Source of the DNA: Notospermus geniculatus
Lineage: Eukaryota > Nemertea > Pilidiophora > Heteronemertea > Lineidae
Reading direction: 5' to 3'
Assembly: GCA_002633025.1 (NCBI GenBank)
Contig: NMRB01000045.1
Coordinates: 223,965-287,964, forward strand
DNA length: 64,000 bases
The position numbers and the translations under genes are program-made. This document shows, piece after piece, positions 22,160-33,096 of this stretch. Under the pieces are notes generated by a model. The model ran no database searches, had not been told where the DNA came from, and was given only the letters and a program-made list of their open reading frames with translations. The stretch's first letter is position 1; every line of letters begins with the position of its first letter.

Positions 22160-23768
22160 ATGTCCTCCTCACCTGTGAGGTGTGGAGGCCATAATCATAC
22201 CACTGTGATGATGAGGCGCAGTGTCGATTTCAATGACATGGCGTATTGTAAGTGATTTTCGGACGTTCGTAAATTGATCATGCGGGAATCGTTGTCTCGG
22301 GCACGTTGACTGAACGTATAGGGTGCTTCAAAATACTGAAGGTATGTTTATTTCAAAATGAAATTTTGCTCCTTGACGGTGCTGGAGGAGGGGGAATGCA
22401 TTGTTACACTGATTAGAAATTTGAAAACCCGCTTCTGTTGCGCGCACGGGTGATTAAATGGTACCATACATACATAAAATTAGCACCTTTGTCTTGGAAT
22501 TCGGTTTATACTGAAACCGACTTGTACCAAGTTCGGACTGATTCAGTCCCATGTTTCAACCTCAAATAGCAAAACAAAAACACGTGTTATGATCAGTTGG
22601 ATGATGTGATTTCCTTCTGGTACATGTACATGTGTAAATGCTCTTACACGAATCGAATTCGGCACACGCATGTGTAGAGCGACGTTTGAAACCCTCAGAG
22701 TTTGTGCGGCACAAGCCACCCTGTATTCCACAACGTACTCAACGTTTTCAGTCCCTGACCCATATATCAACATCACAAATCAATTCATCTGGCTCCAACA
22801 AGAAATACACCCTTCAATGGTAAAGGCGAAGTGAGGCCGAATCCGTAGGGATGAGTGTACATGTACATGTAGGCCTCTGACATGGGTACATTTTCACATT
22901 TGTTCATTCACCCATGAAAGTACATTGTCCACAGTTGATTTCAATTTCATACTATGGTATTAATGAGTGATCATCACCAAACCAGACTGTTCTATTCTAT
23001 TCATCTTTCAGGGATTCTATACAGTGGGTCAAGTCCAATGAGGACCATCAACTGTCTCTCAAATATTGGGATGGCAATCTTCAGCAGCCGGACATACATA
23101 ACATTCAATCACTCTACCTAATACCATCTGTGTTCAGAGTTTAGGGTAATAATCAGAAGGAGATGATAAGTCAACGACGCACGAAGCTGCTGAAGGTTGC
23201 CGGGGACGCAAGATGCTGCAGTCCAGGATATACAGCAAAATACGGCAGCTATAGTTTGATGGATGTCTCCACTTCCACAGTCCTTGATGTTTCTCTTGTA
23301 CAGGTAGGTTAAATCACAGCATACAATACATGTATTGTAATGGTACTGAAAGTGTAACCTCAGTTTGGAGTTGCAAACATGTCACTATTGAAAGGACTGC
23401 AAAAGTACCGAAGACAAAATACGGTTTTGCAATCCTCACTCTCGACTCAGGGTATTTCTGATGTCTGCATTACTTTTATCTATCAATTACAGTCAAATGA
23501 CGTCAAGAACTCCTATTGGATGGAGTTGGACGGCCTAAAACGATCGTTGCAGTTGTTGATTTCTAATAACAAGTTGGCTATAACGGACATCATCACTGAT
23601 CGCCACAGTCAGGTCAAGAAATACATGAAGAATACATGGCCAGCTATCAAGCACTGGTTCGATGTCTGGCATGTAGCCAAAGGTTAGGTTCCAAAATCTC
23701 ATGATGTATTCTCCCCAGACCCTGTTATTGTCATCAGTGGAAACACATTTAATAATTGACAGTGTGTA

Positions 23769-23858
23769 GCAGGCCTTGAAGTTTAAGGTGAGCTGTTTAG
23801 GTGAACAATATAATTTATATTGTTAAAAAAATAGTTCGCCTTAAACTTCAATGCCTGG
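23769..23858. repeat. Small palindrome in a transposase intron
   Basis: CAGGCCTTGAAGTTTAAGGT pairs with CGCCTTAAACTTCAATGCCTG across an AATATAATTTATATT centre. It lies wholly in the intron between the exons ending at 23682 and starting at 23979, so it does not disrupt coding. Confidence 0.7.
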
Positions 23859-25040
23859 TGTAGTACAGCCAAGTAAGTCACTAAACCTTGCATTAAGTTT
23901 AATTTTGTGTGATAAAACTCATAAGTTTGTATCCTCTTTGCTTGAGGCTCTGAGATTTCATTCTTCATCTCCCTTCAGGCATAAAGAAGAAAATGAACAC
24001 CGTCGCCACCAAGCATAAACTTTGTCGGATTCTGGCCAAGTGGTCCCAATCTGTGTCCAATCATGTTTATTATTGTGCAGCCACGAGCAAGGGAATAGCC
24101 GACATGGTGAAGGCAAAATGGCTCTCCATTCTCAACCATGTTGCTAATAAACATGAAGGACACAGTGAATTATTCCCCAAATGCCTTCATGAAGAAATCA
24201 CTGACAGAGTGATTTTGGACAAGTCACATATTTACATGTAGTAATTTAACAGGGCGAAAAGATGCATCTTAGAAATAGGCAGGCATGACTGTGTTGGCAT
24301 AGTCCAACACAAGTGAGGTGGTGTTTGAAGACAACAACAGTCTGCTTTCTTTTGTGACCTGAACACAAAGTAAAAATGAAAGGATTTTAATTTCAGACTC
24401 AAAAGCGCACAAAGAACTGGCCCTGATACTACAACAGAAATCTCTGCTTAAAGACATCGGTCAGCTGTCTACAGGAGAGCAAACTTCCTCCCTGGAATCG
24501 TATCACAATATTGTGTGCTTCTTTGCCCCAAAATCACAACATTTCTTCTTCGAACCGATGAAAGCAAGGTAAGTTGTTCTTTTGGCTGGAAATATGTTAG
24601 TGGCTAAGCCAGACAGACTTGTAATCTCCATGATCTGATGATCTTGATTGTGACATCCTGTAATGAAATGGCCAGGGCCATTGTGCTCACCNAGCTTTAC
24701 ACTTCAACGAGAATGCAAACAGAGAGCAAAGGCTAAGAAAAGATGGTGAAGCACAGTGGGCAGTATCCTATCCAAAAGCAAGAGGTGGAGCTGCAGCCGC
24801 CAAGGAAAGAAAAGTAGATGTGACATATGGTATGTTCAGCATCTTCCTGCTTAACAAATGGGCGCATTAAAATCATGATCAATACTGTTAAATCTGAATC
24901 AGAGTGTGAATTGTAACATTTGAAGGAGGAGAAACACAAAGTCAGATAAACGATATACCATTTATTGAACCCACTCATAGAGTAGATTCATCAATCTACA
25001 TAGGCCTATGTCTACTATGTACACGTTAGTCAAAAACATA

Positions 25041-25472
25041 CACTACAGGCCAAAAGTTTGGGGGCCACCCCTCAAAAATCCTACTCATTTCCAATAAATC
25101 CTTTCTATCTTCAAGTCACTGCACCTCGGGCTATTGATAGGCCTAAAGATCTGTCAGTTTCTGGGCGGATATGCAACTGGTGCATCTTCAGGCCAAGTTT
25201 GGTTGGTTTAATGTTAGTTTTTTGGGCACTGGGAACACCATTTTTAAAAGGAAAGAATTCATTTCAATAGAAATGAATTCATTCCTTTTAAATATGGTGT
25301 CAGCGCCCAAAATAATAGCAATAAACCAACTAAACTTGCCTAAAGATGCATTAGTTGCATATCTGCCAGAAACAGACAGATCTTATTGAATCTACATCAA
25401 CGGCCCAAGGTGCAGTGACTTGAGGATAGAAAGGATTTATTGGAAATGGCCCCAAACTTTTGGTCTGTAGTG
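25041..25472. mobile_element. Palindromic Tc1/mariner-type MITE (copy 1)
   Basis: 432 bp flanked by TA, with ends CACTACAGGCCAAAAGTTTG and its inverse (right end slightly diverged). Such ends are typical of Tc1/mariner elements in aquatic animals. The whole element is one long imperfect palindrome with GAATTCATTT/AAATGAATTC at the centre. No transposase is present. It lies in an intron. Confidence 0.85.
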
Positions 25473-26080
25473 TATCATAAGGTTCCCTACAAAACACAAC
25501 CAAGGGAATAATCAATGACATACTAGTAAACATTACTGGTAATGAGAACGAAGTTAAAAATCTCAAAATGCAATACACGGCACTCCCAAAGTCGAACTCT
25601 CTCTTAAAGGCGGTTGAACAGTCAGATTCCATGAACTTTGTGCAAGTCCTGCTAGGAATGTATTTTAACAAGATGAAGGCTGTCATACTTTACGAAATAC
25701 CCGAAAACAATGGAACATGGTGATTACTGCATTGCCCAAATACCTCTCATTTCAGGTTACTGCTCGCTGCTTTACACTTCAACGAGAATGCAAACAGAGA
25801 GCAAAGGGTAAGAAAAGATGGTGAAGCACAGTGGGCAGTATCCTATCCAAAAGCAAGAGGTGGAGCTGCAGTCGCCAAGGAAAGAAAAGTAGATGTGACA
25901 TATGGTATGTTCAGCATCTTCCTGCTTAACGAATGGAATCAGAGTGTGAATTGTAACATTTGAAGGAGGAGAAAGACAAAGCCAGATAAACGATATACCA
26001 TTTATTGAACCCACTCATAGAGTAGATTCATCAATATACATAGGCCTATGTCTACTATGTACATGTTAGTCAAAAACATA

Positions 26081-26559
26081 CACTACAGGCCAAAAGTTTG
26101 GGGCCACCCCTCAAAAATCCTACTCATTTCCAATACATGTAAATCCTTTCTATCCTCAAGTCACTGCACCTTTGGCCGTTGATATAGTATTCAATAAGAT
26201 CTGTCTGTTTCTGGGCTCAGGCAAGTTTAGTTGGTTTATTGCTAGTGTTTTGGGCACTGGGAACACCATATTTAAAAGGAATGAATTCATTTCAATTGAT
26301 TTCTCAATTGCAGCAATTGAGAAATCAATTGAAATGAATTCATTCCTTAATATGGTGTTCCCAGTGCCCAAAACACTAGCAATAAACCAACTAAACTTGC
26401 CTGAATGAAGATGCATCAGTTGCATATCTGCCCAGAAACAGACAGATCTTATTGAATACTATATCAACGGCCAAAGGTGCAGTGACTTGAGGATAGAAAG
26501 GATTTATTGGAAATGAGTAGGATTTTTGAGGGGTGGCACCAAACTTTTGGCCTGTAGTG
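26081..26559. mobile_element. Palindromic Tc1/mariner-type MITE (copy 2)
   Basis: Same element as at 25041-25472, here with an extra palindromic centre (AATTGATTTCTCAATTGCAG and its inverse). It has the same CACTACAGG...CCTGTAGTG ends and TA flanks and was copied with the 1075-bp duplication. The two centres have since diverged by indels, so the duplication is not perfectly recent or the two are alleles. Confidence 0.85.
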
Positions 26560-27047
26560 TATCATAAGGTTCCCTACAAAACACAATCAAGGGAATAATC
26601 AATGACATACTAGTAAACATGACTGGTAATAAGAACGAACTTAAAAATCTCAAAATGCAATACATGGCACTCCCAACTCTCTCTTAAAGGCGGTTAACAG
26701 TCAGATTCCCTGAACTTTGTGCAAGTCCTGCTAGGAATGTATTTTAACAAGATGAAGGTTGTCATACTTTACGAAATACCCGAAAACAATGGCTGTGCAG
26801 TCATCTTGGGTCTCTCTTGAATTTTCAGAATACGTTCAAGTCCTCCTTGACGAAGTGATGAAACTTCGGGATGAACTGCCGACATACCGTTTGGCAAAAG
26901 ATGCCAAGGACAAGTCAGAGAGGAAGGTTCCAGAGGCCGTATGCCAGAAGTATGAAAAGAAAGATAAAATGACTGTAGTGAATGAAATGAAGAAAAGGTT
27001 CAACCGGCAATAATCAACGAGACAAAGATTAACATTGATGAAGTTCT

Positions 27048-27297
27048 CATGAAAAAATGTTTCTGGTCCACTGAATCAAGTTGTTTTCATTCCAAGAAAT
27101 TCTTCTCCAATCCAGTTCAATGTCAGTTGAATCCAATTTCAGATTTCATTTCACAGAGCCACTTGCGCATTGGAATCACTTGCATTCATGTGAAATGAGA
27201 TTTGAAACTGGAAATCAACACAGACAGTGAACTGGATTGAGGAAGAAGATCAAGGAAGAAAACTGACTTGATGATGTGGTCCAGAAACATTTCTTCC
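27048..27297. repeat. Foldback element between convergent genes
   Basis: GAAAAAATGTTTCTGG at the left pairs with CCAGAAACATTTC at the right, and the arms stay partly complementary for about 100 bp (GTCCACTGAATCAAG / CTTGATGATGTGGTCC, TCAATCCAGTTC-like and TTTCATTTCACA / TGTGAAATGA). It lies between the stop of the transposase (27013) and the stop of the P2X7-like gene (27314). Confidence 0.65.
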
Positions 27298-27313
27298 CAT
27301 TGTCACTTACCGT

Positions 27314-28917
27314 TCAGTCAAACTTGGGATACTTGAATCCAGTGTAGATGTTGTCTGGAGAGGGCCACGTTTCACGGATCTTGTCTCTGGCGCACACGGG
27401 TAGTGGTAGACGGTTCCTCCTCCCAAGTCTCTTCCAAATCCATCGCACAAAGTTCCTGTATGCTACGTATCGGTAGAGCCTGAAGTGAAATGAATAATCT
27501 TATCAGTGTAAATGACCTAAAGCAATACACGTTGTGTGTACTCATGTTTTGATGTTGCTAGCATCAGCTCTGACTGTCTTTAATGTAAATAATATTTAGA
27601 GGATTGAAAATTTCATTTTTTCCCTACATGTACATATATTTATTTATTTATCTGGTGTGGTAGTATGAACAAATGTGAAACTTCCACTAATTGATAATTT
27701 ATGCAATATACTATGATATTCATCATAAGAAGAAAAGTGTTGCCTTAATTCTTATTCTTACTTGAATACTGGTTGATCATCTCCAACTGGACCTTGATCC
27801 TCGATGTACTCGTACATGGACCTCTCCAAAACCCACTGGTCAAGGCAATTACTCCGAAAACCTGGGTGCTGGGTGATACACTCCACTCCATTTGGTTCTA
27901 ACGAGTCCTTCTTGGCCTGGACAGGGGAGTAGTCGGCACAGCACATGGATTCACGCCCAGTCGTTTGGGCCGAACACACATTACCACAGCAACACCTTGA
28001 AAATAAAAACCAAATTAGGTTAGCTAGGGCCTACATGGGCATTTATTTAGATCCAGAAAAACTGATGCGGTAGGCCTAGGCCTATTTGAGAGAAATTAGG
28101 CCTAGGCCTAAAAATTTGTGCCGTTTTTCCTCGTCAACCTCGAAAGGCAAATGGGACACCGGTAGGCTAGGCCTAGGCCTACTTCATCCATGACTCGACT
28201 AATTAGCAATAGCAGGCCCTAGTAGCACTACGGTAGGCCTAGCCCTCTCTGATGCGTGCGTGGGGGCTAGGCCTAGGCCCCCAACCAACAAAACACATGC
28301 ATAATTCCAGGGAAGGCCTCGCTCAGGCCAGCCTAGCCTAGCCTAGGCTACCTAGGCCTAGCCTAATAGGCCTACATACCGGTACAGTATCATAGGGGGG
28401 CCTAGTTGATGGTAATAGCCTAGGCCTAGCCTAGCCTATAGCCTACCCGTAGGCCTAGTATAGCATAGGCCTATAGGGCCTAGGCCTACTAGAACTAGTA
28501 CTAGGCACAGGGCCTAGCCTAGCTAGCCCTAGCCTAATGCCGCCTTGGCATAGCACCTTCCCTTGTAGGCCTAGCTCAAGCTGAAAATATCGCATGTATC
28601 GTGCATGATGATGTACCGTACATCCATCATGTCCATGCACATGATCAACTACGTGCAAGTTCCTGCACCGTGACCCACGCTTCGATTCGCGCGCGCGGGA
28701 ACACCGTTCTGAAGTTGAACTGACCAGTCATTATTTCCAGCTCGCTCTGGGCGCTCATCCTCAGCCGATTCACACTCTTCAGAACTGTCAGATCGATCTT
28801 CATGAACTACATCCTTTGTGGGCTCGAACATGTAGGGCTCAACACTCAAATCTCCAAAACACCGGCACTCAAATCATCATTATTCTCAGAGTCACTCGAC
28901 GAGTAAGCGGTCGCCAT
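27314..28917 (-). pseudogene. P2X7 receptor C-terminal-domain-like protein, three exons, frameshifted
   Basis: Exon 1 is 28917-28725 (ATG; donor TG|GTCAGT), exon 2 27995-27762 (donor AA|GTAAGA) and exon 3 27479-27314 (TGA). All junction phases fit. The product has an acidic Ser/Glu-rich N-terminus with PYMFEP, then Cys-rich CCCGNVCS, ESMCCADY, ECITQHPGFRSNCLDQWVL, then YRYVAYRNFVRWIWKRLGR and a short tail. These match the cytoplasmic C-terminal domain of P2X7 as found in stand-alone invertebrate proteins; no channel segments exist, so it is not an ion channel. A 23-bp insertion in exon 1 (see finding) shifts the frame; without it the coding length is 570 bp, exactly 190 codons including the stop. 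The gene faces the transposase tail to tail. Confidence 0.8.
28010..28520. repeat. GGCCTA/TAGGCC-rich block in intron 1
   Basis: About 500 bp packed with TAGGCCTA, CCTAGGCC and GCCTAGCC words, some twenty or more GGCCTA matches. The block lies inside the first intron of the P2X7-like gene. Smaller clusters occur at 8183-8202, 50930-51060 and 51470-51630. It is low-complexity sequence of the kind scattered through this genome, with no coding content. Confidence 0.7.
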
Positions 28918-29182
28918 TGCTGGTTACTGCGCTTGGGCTGATCTTCGCACCAGCAACGAGAAAGTACGTGTGACGTCACAACCTAGCCCTGGCGGCCGAA
29001 AATGTAATTACGTATGAACAGCGGCGGGAAAATTGGGCGGTCGCCCAGCTGCGATAAAACAACGTTATATCTTTGCAATAAAGCGGAAAATAATTGAAAT
29101 TAGTGACGTTTTGGATGGTTTTCTATCAACTTGATTTATTCCAATAGGTTTAATGCGAATTAACATCCGTTTCGGGTCTGCT
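28918..29182. promoter_or_regulatory. Likely promoter-side flank of the P2X7-like gene
   Basis: This stretch lies directly upstream of the minus-strand ATG. It contains GTGACGTCAC (full CRE-like palindrome, about 28971) and a CpG-richer patch (GGCGGCCGAAAA, CAGCGGCGGG). The role is inferred from position and composition only. Confidence 0.35.
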
Positions 29183-29186
29183 TTAA

Positions 29187-29684
29187 GAGGTCAGTCCTGG
29201 ACAACTACCGACGGTGTACATCAATTATGATTGACAGGTCATGTGAATACATCTCCTATTGGGCATGATTGTGGCGGGACGTGGTGTAAACTTTCTGAGG
29301 TGTGTAGAAATGCGTAATTACCTCACAGACCCAAAGCCAGCAGACCATACACAGTTACGTGAAGTTGTCCATCTTTTCTAATATCCCAGTGTCATTTTCA
29401 GGTTCAGTTTCCGCGTTTACAGGAGGAGTGAGCATAACTTTAGAATGCTTGTCTGGTATTAGGAAACAGAACCTGAAAATGACATGCATTTGGCTATCAG
29501 AAAAGATCAACACCCGTCGTTGGCTTTGGATTTGTGAAGGGATTACGCATTTCTACACACTTCAAAAAGTTAACAGAACTCCTACCACAATCATGGCCAA
29601 TAGGAGATCGGAATTTACCCACATACATGTAAGCTGTTATTTATAATTCCTGTACACCGTCGGCAGTTGTCCAGCACTGACCTC
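29187..29684. mobile_element. TTAA-flanked MITE with long inverted ends
   Basis: Ends GAGGTCAGTCCTGGACAAC (left) and the inverse GTTGTCCAGCACTGACCTC (right), immediately flanked by TTAA (29183-29186 and 29685-29688). Pairing continues patchily through most of the element (TGTAGAAATGCGTAATTAC against GATTACGCATTTCTACACA). TTAA target sites are used by piggyBac and Kolobok transposases. No coding region of its own. Confidence 0.8.
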
Positions 29685-29687
29685 TTA

Positions 29688-30038
29688 AAGGGAGACTCCA
29701 CTCATTGTGTAAAATATTGAATTTTTGAAATATCATTAATACATGTACATTCAAATTCATTGATTCTGCAACATGTCAGATTTTTTAAAAAATCAGCAAA
29801 CTCCTCATTTTAAGTACTTTAATTGAATCCCAAGGGGACCATTGCACAGCGCATGTGATGTCATATGTGCTCAATGCATATTTATGAAGGAACAACCAAT
29901 AGGATTAGGCAGTCACAGTATTAGCTCCTTCACTACAAAGGTCGTCAGCCTATTGACACTAGTGACATCACAATTCATGGCATTAGTCTCTATGGATTGA
30001 TAAAAATGCAAAAGCTTACAATGAGTGGAGTCTCCCTT
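29688..30038. mobile_element. Second MITE, abutting the first
   Basis: The inverted ends are AAGGGAGACTCCACTCATTG and its complement ending GAGTGGAGTCTCCCTT. About 300 bp of non-coding centre lies between. It starts at the last bases of the TTAA of the neighbouring MITE, so one inserted at the edge of the other. Confidence 0.75.
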
Positions 30039-30370
30039 GTGTAAAAGAGTTCATCTGCTTGGAGTTTTGGGTGCGATTTTTAAAGAAATTTTCGAGGTCA
30101 TTTTTACGGACACCTTCTGGTTGGTCATATTGAATAAATGAAATAACTGAAATAAATGAAATAATTGTTCTTTATCAGCCTAACAAAAAGATGTGCACCC
30201 TTAAAGTTGCGGGGCTTTGTGAAGAAGGTCCCTGAACACGTGAGCTGGGAGCAAAGACAATCAATGAAAATAATTGTTGTCCCCAGACTCTATCCCGCCC
30301 TCCTGGAGGTAGGGTTGCTACAAAGGGTAATGACCTCGGGGTTTGCCATTTCCTTGGAGGTCAGAAGATT

Positions 30371-31210
30371 NNNNNNNNNNNNNNNNNNNNNNNNNNNNNN
30401 NNNNNNNNNNNNNNNNNNNNNNNNNNNNNNNNNNNNNNNNNNNNNNNNNNNNNNNNNNNNNNNNNNNNNNNNNNNNNNNNNNNNNNNNNNNNNNNNNNNN
30501 NNNNNNNNNNNNNNNNNNNNNNNNNNNNNNNNNNNNNNNNNNNNNNNNNNNNNNNNNNNNNNNNNNNNNNNNNNNNNNNNNNNNNNNNNNNNNNNNNNNN
30601 NNNNNNNNNNNNNNNNNNNNNNNNNNNNNNNNNNNNNNNNNNNNNNNNNNNNNNNNNNNNNNNNNNNNNNNNNNNNNNNNNNNNNNNNNNNNNNNNNNNN
30701 NNNNNNNNNNNNNNNNNNNNNNNNNNNNNNNNNNNNNNNNNNNNNNNNNNNNNNNNNNNNNNNNNNNNNNNNNNNNNNNNNNNNNNNNNNNNNNNNNNNN
30801 NNNNNNNNNNNNNNNNNNNNNNNNNNNNNNNNNNNNNNNNNNNNNNNNNNNNNNNNNNNNNNNNNNNNNNNNNNNNNNNNNNNNNNNNNNNNNNNNNNNN
30901 NNNNNNNNNNNNNNNNNNNNNNNNNNNNNNNNNNNNNNNNNNNNNNNNNNNNNNNNNNNNNNNNNNNNNNNNNNNNNNNNNNNNNNNNNNNNNNNNNNNN
31001 NNNNNNNNNNNNNNNNNNNNNNNNNNNNNNNNNNNNNNNNNNNNNNNNNNNNNNNNNNNNNNNNNNNNNNNNNNNNNNNNNNNNNNNNNNNNNNNNNNNN
31101 NNNNNNNNNNNNNNNNNNNNNNNNNNNNNNNNNNNNNNNNNNNNNNNNNNNNNNNNNNNNNNNNNNNNNNNNNNNNNNNNNNNNNNNNNNNNNNNNNNNN
31201 NNNNNNNNNN
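30371..31210. other. Assembly gap (840 N)
   Basis: A run of N. Any open frame crossing it is meaningless. It falls inside a minus-strand Gag-like region. Confidence 1.
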
Positions 31211-32194
31211 TGCAAGCCCACGTCGCCACAGACTCCTTGTCATTTTGTTTGGCAACATAAAACTTTTCCATCAGTTTTTCTTGCGGAAGAACGTTACCAT
31301 ACACAATGTTGAACTTTTCAATGATCTGATGGACACCTGCCGCACAGCCGATGGAAACTGCACAGAATTAACACCATGAGACATTGTGTTAGCAGGAGGC
31401 ACACTGAGCTGACCAAGAATTCCCGATGAACCAGATGAAAATTTAACTCTTGGCGTATGTGTTAATGTGGGCTCACCGGAAATTGTACATGCACCTGGTT
31501 CAGAGGAATGCGCCCCAGACTCTTTCAAAGCTGAACCACTCGTAGATGTGTTCCGCAAAATATGCGGCTTCAGTGTCGACGAACCCTTGGCAGTCAACGG
31601 ATCTACTGAAACAGGAGGTAGATGGCCTGAATCACAACGCAATGGCTTATCCATTTCATATTCGGGAACAAAATTCTGCTGAGTGGAACTTAGTTTAGGC
31701 GTGAAATGCAATGGACTGCTATGCTTCAATTGAGGACTCATATTTTCTTTACCAACAGGAGTTGCAGAAGTCCAATGCACCGATTGACCCAGCTGACGAG
31801 TGTTGGATCCAAAGACTGAACTACCTAAACTACCACGTGTCCGAGACAGACGATCCGCAATGTGCCCTCGGTATGGATTTACCACATCGGCACGAGGTGT
31901 GACATAAACTACAGATTCAGAAGTTACCTCACTCAATGCAGAAACCTGATTCGGTTCAACTGAAGGAGAAAGATGCCCTTCTTCCAACCTACGAAGAACA
32001 TTGTCAGCAGTGCTCTCTCTGAAGAGAGCCTCTTCTCCCAACATTTCAAACAATCTTTGAAAAGTAGACGTGTCCATTTCTTTAATCTGCTGCAAAATTT
32101 CAGATGCCTTGATCTGTTCTTCTACACTACTTAAATCATGACTAGCCATATTGAATGATGTACTTGTATTATTTAATATAGTGTCACAGGACAA
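31211..32194 (-). pseudogene. LTR-retrotransposon Gag-like ORF, frameshifted and cut by a gap
   Basis: The minus-strand frame has a likely start at about 32147. It begins with a short helical N-terminus, then a long Ser/Thr/Pro-rich linker. Near 31330 the frame must shift by one base to continue into a capsid-like segment (EKLMEKFYVAKQ, ESVATWAC) that runs into the N gap. This segment resembles the capsid region of Ty3/Gypsy-type and PNMA-like Gag proteins. Past the gap, about 30370-30330 (minus) could hold the Gag C-terminus but is too short to prove. No protease or polymerase is visible. LTRs and a primer-binding site were not found. Confidence 0.55.
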
Positions 32195-33096
32195 TCAAAC
32201 GATTAGCGAACTCAGAAGAACTAGTGTATATAACCACCACCAATAAACAATAAACTAATCTGTAAACAAGTACGTAAGCCTAATCTTAAGTGGTCAAGTG
32301 TAAACACATCGGGTACCATACATGCCATAGGCCTCTTGCACCAAGGTGGATGTAAATGCTCAACAGAATAGTATATAGTAGGTCAATACGCTTGAATAAA
32401 AACTTCTAACAACCAACCAGGGCAATCACAAACATCACATGGGGTTATCTCACTTATCGCACTCACATGACTACCAACCTATGTCATTTACACACGTTCA
32501 AAGCGCTGCAAGCATTACGTAAGTGTGACAGCATTGACTTCAAAGTCACTTAAGAATATCAATACATGTATTTCATAAGCTGTCGGCCTACACCCAAAAT
32601 CATTGAACCTACTAAATGGCTGGCATAATTATGGTCACAACTGACTAGGTAAACACTTCGCACGCAAAGCCTACAAAACCTACACAACAATCTGTCCAAT
32701 AGTGCATATAAAACGCAACACTGATTTCAATTCATAAAGTGCAAAAAGTGAATTAATCACATCGACCATAACATTAAAACATAGTGAATTAAGTGAAAAG
32801 TACGAAATGACGCTCTAAAATGAATTTACAGATATTCAATTTAAAATCTTCGTCAAACGCTGATTCCACGCCAGCCGTACATGATTTCATAAGTATCTTA
32901 GAGTAAAATTCAGTGAGATGTACATGTACACATAGCACCAAGCAAAAAAAACGTTCAACTTGTCCAAAATCACTCTTCTGGCCCAGAACTTCGGCCCGTA
33001 GGGAATTGGAACGTTTCCTAGTAACAACACGGCTGTTATAACGGCTATCATACAACGTGCAACGAAACTGTCACTCGAAAGTGCGACGTACTAACC
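32195..33096. other. Unassigned flank of the Gag-like region
   Basis: AT-rich sequence without a domain-bearing frame. By position it could be the 5' untranslated part or LTR of the element carrying the Gag, but no terminal TG/CA, primer-binding site or repeat partner was found. Confidence 0.35.

Larger units (their letters stand above)
24693..26792 (+). repeat. Tandem duplication (period 1075 bp) inside the transposase gene
   Basis: 24694-25713 and 25769-26792 carry the same exon (LHFNENANR...), the same downstream intron and the same palindromic MITE. The left copy has lost its splice acceptor at a break marked by an N at 24692; the right copy keeps TTTCAG (ending 25755). The duplicated exon would otherwise be skipped or misread. 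The single N suggests alternative alleles joined in series. Confidence 0.85.
22160..27013 (+). pseudogene. Multi-exon DDE-type transposase, one nonsense codon
   Basis: Exons read by eye: possible start exon 22160-22247 (ATG, donor GTAAGT; its link to the next exon is not phase-proven); 23012-23303; 23493-23682; 23979 to about 24230; 24397-24568; 25756-25904 (also present as 24693-24829); 26829-27013 with TAA. Phases agree at most junctions. Motifs: GDARCCSPGYTAKYGSY (first catalytic Asp region), ITDRHSQVKKY (second Asp), HWFDVWHVAKGIKKK, CLHEEI, LLAALHFNENANR. This matches a transposase group widespread in marine invertebrates and fish. I associate it with Kolobok-like elements but cannot prove the superfamily. 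In the exon at 23012, a TAG interrupts the frame just after IPSVFRV, where relatives as I remember them have Trp. The end of the exon after 24200 is unclear. No THAP finger was found upstream. Confidence 0.75.

Noticed and set aside
27314-28917. A P2X7 purinergic receptor gene
   Set aside because: Just the C-terminal cytoplasmic-type domain is present; there are no transmembrane segments or ATP-binding ectodomain, so it is not a receptor channel.
30165-31379. Several 286-404-codon open frames across 30290-31379
   Set aside because: They are made almost wholly of the 840-bp N gap and carry no information.
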